Shown here piece by piece: positions 59,240 through 64,000 of a stretch of 64,000 nt of DNA (its first letter is position 1; every line of letters starts with the position of its first letter). A program made the position numbers and the translations under genes. The notes beneath the pieces are model-generated. The model searched no databases and was not told the origin of the DNA. It was given only the letters and a program-made list of their open reading frames with translations. The stretch is from Vicia villosa (taxonomy: Eukaryota; Streptophyta; Magnoliopsida; Fabales; Fabaceae), in NCBI RefSeq assembly GCF_029867415.1, contig NC_081185.1, forward strand, positions 44,400,766-44,464,765. Direction: 5' to 3'.

Positions 59240-61289
59240 ATGGCTTCTTCTTCTAAGCAACAAGTTGGTTTGTCCTCTCAACATCAAAATCAAGATCAAC
59301 AGCAACAACAACTTGTTCCACATAAGACTTGTTTGATTCCTATGGATGATTTGGAAGTTATCTGTGAAATGATGGTTGATTTTGATAATCTGAAAGCACA
59401 TGACATTCATCTGAAGGATGACATGATTTTTCAAGGATGGCAAGCATTCTTCTACGGTTTGTGTGGACCAGTTTATCCAGATTTGGTCAAAGAATTTGGG
59501 TTCATGCAACAATCATGCCTAAATCTATTCTCTCTACCGTTCATGGCGAATCGTTCTCCATTACTGAAAATCTGTTAAGAAAACTGTTGAAGGTGTTTCT
59601 AGAGCAGTTATAGGAAGAACAGATTGGAATGATGTGTATGCAGAAATCTTCAGGTTTGGGAAAGAATCTACAGAAATCAAGGAACTAAAGTCTCCTTACA
59701 GAATCTGGGCTAAGATTCTTCTGGGTTGCATCTATCATAGAAAGGCAACTGTCTCTTCTAACTATGTCAACAATGACCAACAATACATTTTGTATTGTAT
59801 TGGTAAACAAGAGAAAGTGGATCTTCCTTTCATCATCTTCAACCACATGTGGAATCATGTGAATGAATCCAGAGAAGAAGCCAGATTGAAGAACCCTAAG
59901 TACAAGAGAAACATTATTCCCTTTGGAAGAATCATTACAGATCTTCTGGTTCAAACCAAGATTGTTGAGGATCTGGAGAAAGCTGGAATCATCAAGGACA
60001 TCTATGCAACGCATGGCAGCACTATGAATGCTAACACTCTGAAGAAGATGGGCTTAATTGAGACCATTGGTGCTACTCCCCAAGTGGACACTGAAGTTCT
60101 GACCAGAAAAGCTCTCACTCTGGCTGACTTTGAGTTATTCTTCAGAAATGAACATCCATATGTTGTTGTCCGTTACATAGATATGTGCAAGGAGGAAGGC
60201 TCTGAATATGATCCTATATGGATAAGCAAGCAAAAACTTGACACTACAGTTGCTCAAGTTCCAGAGGTAGAGAAAGTTAGACCATCCAGAAATAAGGAAA
60301 GATAAGAAGGAGAAAAGAAAGAAGAAAAGAAGGAAGAGAAGAAGAAGGAAGAGAAAAAGGAAGAGAAGAAGGAAGAAAAGAAGGAAAAGAAGAAGGAAGA
60401 GAAGCAGAAGGAGAAGCAGAAGGAGAAGAAGTGGAAGACTGTTGGAGAAGGACCTGCTAGGCCTCAGAAGAAGAAAAAATCTTCAGGTATTGTAATTTCT
60501 GAACCTGGTTCTGCTTCTGTTTTAATTTCAAAACCTGTATCAACAGAAGCTCCACCATATTTTTCCCTAGAAAAAGCCCCAATTAATCCACCTCCAACCA
60601 CCAAAATCTCTAACCCTCAATCTTCACCCAAGTCTAAAGGCAAACAGCCTATTCTTAATTCTGAACCTCCTGTTTCTGAACCAATTCTTGAACCCACACC
60701 TCTAAACACCATCATTCCTCCTCATGCCATAATCTCCACTTCTCAACCTCCTCTACATTCTAACTATGAACCTGTTGACACTGCTGTGTTCTTTCACCTC
60801 CCCTCATCAGAATCCTCACTTTCTGACTCTTTCATCCGCCTCATGCAATCCTATAAACATCAAAACAAACCATCTTCTGACCCTGTTGTCGTAGTCTTAG
60901 ACTCTGACAATGAAGCTGAATCCTCTCGTCAACCACCCCCTTCAAACACATTGTTTGTTCTTGATAGAATATCTCAACCCTATGCCTTCTTTCACCCAGA
61001 AAAACCAATCTCATCTCTCAATCAAAAAACTCCAATCTCACCTCCCAGAACAAACCCTCCAAAACCTTCTGTTGATGCACGTTTTGATTTATTAAATAAC
61101 AAGGTCAGGACAGGTATAGAAGTTCTGAAGGTTGCTCATGACTCCAAGCTGGATCATGTAGCTGCTGGAAAGCTTTGGACAGATTTTGCTGAGGAAGTGC
61201 AGGCTGAATTTCTGGATCTCCAAAAGGATTGAGTAGCTGGTGCTCCTAGTACTGCTGGACTCTTCTTGGAGTACATCCCTGGAATCTAT
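59240..61289 (+). pseudogene. Envelope-like ORF of SIRE-like element 3, broken and cut at its C-terminus
   Basis: Start ATG 59240 (MASSSKQQ...), Gln-rich, then TCLIPMDDLEVICEMMVDF as in element 1. Frame changes near 59495 and 59575. The central domain is 59634-60302 (FNHMWNHVNESREEARLKN). A stop at 60303 opens a Lys-Glu-rich tract encoded by a GAAGAAGGA-type repeat (60305-60440). Then come a Pro/Ser-rich part and, from about 61075, a domain ending LDLQKD, a stop, then FLEY. In element 1 the protein continues ~190 residues past this point; here it is cut by an LTR at 61290, with no polypurine tract. Confidence 0.72.
60300..60440 (+). repeat. Purine-only GAAGAAGGA-type microsatellite
   Basis: About 140 bp almost entirely A and G, built on AAGAAGGAAGAG repeats. 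It encodes a Lys/Glu-rich tract inside the envelope-like ORF; element 1 has only a short Lys-rich segment here. Confidence 0.9.
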
Positions 61290-62422
61290 TGTTAGAACAA
61301 GATTTGTTCTGATCAATATTCTTAGTTTTGATGATAACAAGGATATGAATTTTGTATGAGATAATGTGGTACTCTAATACTATGCAATTTCCATTTAAGG
61401 AATTATACAAAGAGTATGCACAAAATCAGCGCAAGAAGCAACTGACTCAGAAGGTTCAGCATGCAACATCAGAACATGGTCTGGCAAGACATCAGAAGAT
61501 GGTCAAGCAGAATCAGAACATGGGTCTATGGAAGCATCAGAAGAACTTGAGATCAGAAGCAGAAGCACTGAAGTTCTCATGGTATCACGCTCAGAAGCTC
61601 TTCAAGGTCAGAAGACAAGAAGATGCTCTGCACCAAGCTGTTTGACTCTGATGACATTCAAACGTTGTTTACACAAACATCAGATCAGAAGCAAGTACTA
61701 GACTGGCAGGCTACGCTGACTGACAAAAGGAACGATAGAAGCTATTAAAGGCAATGTCAGTAGACACAGCGGAAACAAGGCTCGAGGTAGTTGACAAAAG
61801 AGTGAAACATTAAATGCAATGTTGTACGGATTACGCAAAGCATTAAATGCTCCCAACGGTCATCTTCTGAAGTGCCTATATATATGAAGTTCTGATGAGA
61901 AGCTAAAAACAACACTTGCGCATTAAACTGAAACGCTGTCAAATTCAAAAGCTCTCAAACTTCATCATCAAGCTCACTACATTGCTGTTGTAATATCTTA
62001 GTGAGATTTAAGCTTAAAATTTAAGAGAAATATCACAGTTGTGATTATAGCTTTTCAGAAGCATTGTAATACTCTTAGTATTTGTTTACATTAAGTTGTA
62101 AGTTCTAGAGTGATCAGGTTGTTGATCAGTATACTCTAGCAAGTCTTAGAAGTTGTCTAAGTAGTTTGTTCCTAGAGTGATCAGGTTGTGATCAGGATAC
62201 TCTAGAAGACTTAGCAGTTGGCTAAGTGGAAAACCATTGTAATCAAGTGTGATTAGTGGATTAAATCCTCAGGTGAGGTAAATCACTCCAAGGGGGTGGA
62301 CTGGAGTAGTTTAGTTAACAACGAACCAGGATAAAAATCATTGTGCAAATTGTTTTTATCTTACAAGTTTTTAAGCTACACTTATTCAAACCCCCCCTTT
62401 CTAAGTGTTTTTCTATCCTTCA
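61290..62422 (+). mobile_element. 5' LTR of SIRE-like Ty1/copia element 4
   Basis: 1133 bp, TGTTAGAACAAG to TATCCTTCA, the same family as the element 1 LTRs read on the opposite strand. It contains CCTATATATATGAAG (TATA-like, about 61874-61888). It is followed by a perfect primer site and gag, so it is the 5' LTR of an element that runs past the window end. Confidence 0.92.
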
Positions 62423-62424
62423 AT

Positions 62425-62436
62425 TGGTATCAGAGC
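62425..62436 (+). other. Primer binding site of SIRE-like element 4
   Basis: TGGTATCAGAGC, a perfect match to the initiator tRNA-Met site, 2 bp after the LTR. Confidence 0.95.
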
Positions 62437-62508
62437 GCCGGTTCTAAGGTGCAAGCACTTAACCGTATTTAGAAAAGATTCAGGAAGAGAAAAACGCTTC
62501 AGTAAAAG

Positions 62509-64000
62509 ATGGCTGGTGAAATTCCAACAAACACACTTACATCTACATCTGGCTCTGCTGAGCAATACATTGGAAATGGTAACAATGGTTATACTAGACC
62601 ACCAGTATTTGATGGTGAAAACTTTGAATACTGGAAAGATAAACTGGAAAGTTACTTCCTTGGTCTAGACTGTGATTTATGGGATCTTCTGGTGGATGGT
62701 TACAAACATCCAGTGAATGCTACTGGCGTAAGGCTTACAAGACAAGAAATGAATGATGATCAAAAGAAGCTTTTCAAAAATCATCATAAATGTAGGACTG
62801 TTTTGCTGAATGCTATCTCTCATGCTGAGTATGAGAAGATATCTAACAGGGAAACTGCCCATGATATATATGAGTCATTGAAAATGACCCATGAAAGAAA
62901 TGCTCAAGTCAAGGAGACCAAAGCTCTTGCTCTAATCCAGAAATATGAAGCCTTCAAGATGGAGGACGATGAAGATATTGAGAAGATGTTCTCAAGATTT
63001 CAAACGCTAACTGCTGGATTAAGAGTTCTGGACAAAGGTTAAACCAAGGCTGATCATGTAAAGAAGATCATCAGAAGCTTACCCAGAAGATGGGGTCCAA
63101 TGGTGACTACATTCAAGATTGCAAAGAATCTGAATGAAGTTTCTTTGGAAGAGCTAATCAGTGCCTTGAGAAGCCATGAAATAGAGCTGGATGCAAATGA
63201 GCCTCAGAAGAAAGGTAAGTCTATTGCATTAAAATCTAATATTAAAAAATGCACTAACGCTTTTCAGGCTTAAGAAGTAGATTATGAAGAATCAGAATCA
63301 GAAGAAGAAGATGAACTGTCCATGATCTCCAGAAGGGTAAACCAACTCTGGAAAAGCAAACAAAGGAAGTTCAAAAGCTTCAGAAGTTCAAAGAAATTTG
63401 AACGAGGAGAATCTTCTGGTGGCAGAAGATCTGACAAGAAGAAAGTTGTCTGCTATGAGTGCAATGAGCCTAGACACTTCAAGAATGAATGTCCAAAACT
63501 TCAGAAGGAGAATCCCAAGAAGAAGTTTCATAAGAAGAAAGGTCTTATGGCAACATGGGATGATTCTGAATCAGAATCAGACTCTGAAGGAGAGCAAGCC
63601 AACTTTGCACTGATGGCCACAGTGGATGATGGATCAGAATCTACATCAGAATCAGATTTTGAAGAGGTATTTTCTGAACTATCTAGAGAAGAGTTAGTTT
63701 CCAGTTTAACTGAACTTCTGGAACTCAAGGCTCATCTTAGTATCAAATACAAAAAGCTGAAAAAGCAATTTGAATTTGAAACTAAGAAGCTGGAAGTGGA
63801 AAATTCTGAACTGAAGGAAAAAGTTTTAAAATTATCCAAAGATAGTGGATCTCCTTCTGAATCAGAAAAATCCATTCCTAGTCTCAATCATATTCTGAAA
63901 GAATATGACTCGAGCTTCAGAAAGTTCTTATCTAGAAGTATTGGCAGAAGTCATCTTGCTTCTATGATATATGGTGTTTCTGGAAACAGAAGGTTTGGCT
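62509..64000 (+). pseudogene. Gag-pol of SIRE-like element 4 (two stops; runs off the window)
   Basis: ATG 62509 (MAGEIPTNTLTSTSG). Domains: RPPVFDGENFEYWKDKLESY, NAISHAEYEKISNRETAHD, KETKALALIQKYEAFKME, RFQTLTAGLRVLDKG, then an in-frame stop at 63040-63042 where element 1 reads Tyr. The same frame continues: SLPRRWGPMVTTFKIAKNLN, a second stop at 63271-63273, the acidic stretch ESESEEEDELS, zinc knuckle CYECNEPRHFKNEC (C-x2-C-x4-H-x4-C kept, Gly changed to Arg), then the Ser/Glu-rich linker and SFRKFLSRSIGRSHLASMIYG. One frame holds from start to window end, so only two nonsense changes are visible. Confidence 0.9.

Overview
The window reads as nuclear DNA of a legume from the inverted-repeat-lacking clade (IRLC: Medicago, Trifolium, Pisum, Vicia and relatives). 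This is an inference. It rests on a gene for a nodule cysteine-rich (NCR) peptide, a class essentially limited to that clade, and on an Ogre-like Ty3/gypsy LTR and SIRE-type Ty1/copia elements, which are abundant in Fabeae. The DNA is AT-rich and dominated by nested retrotransposons. There is no prokaryotic organisation and no CRISPR array.
Layout. 1-11741: five near-identical tandem units of 2285 bp plus a partial sixth; each unit carries the 3' end of a truncated gypsy element. 11742-12977: no recognisable gene. 12978-14772: three copia LTRs with two short, internally deleted bodies between them. They abut an L1-type LINE fragment (14790-15545) that has an inverted partial copy of itself at 15585-15730. 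16776-17094: a two-exon NCR peptide gene with a TATA box. 17185-18676: (TA)n blocks alternating with four fold-back MITE-like elements. 19335-20168: one Stowaway-like and one hAT-like non-autonomous element.
20640-44872: traces of one unidentified plant gene. Its CT-rich leader, leader intron and five short exons keep a consistent reading phase, but it is split by a ~12-kb Ogre-like LTR block (21621-33622) and a 10.8-kb SIRE-like copia element (33903-44725, 5-bp target duplication). The Ogre-like block is itself interrupted by a 7.9-kb gypsy element (22889-30832, 5-bp target duplication) and a Mutator-like MITE with a 9-bp duplication. 45676-46155: two exons of a broken GH38 alpha-mannosidase. 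46156-50456: mostly anonymous AT-rich DNA. 50457-52794: a (TA)n tract, another MITE and part of an Ogre-like LTR. 52795-64000: three SIRE-type pieces, namely a minus-strand LTR with its polypurine region, a plus-strand element truncated at both ends, and the 5' part of a third element that appears inserted into the second.
Function. The only plausibly functional protein gene is the NCR peptide. All retroelement polyproteins seen carry stops or frameshifts, and both conventional genes are broken or suspect. The window mainly records successive insertions; target duplications, LTR divergence and nesting give a relative order of events.
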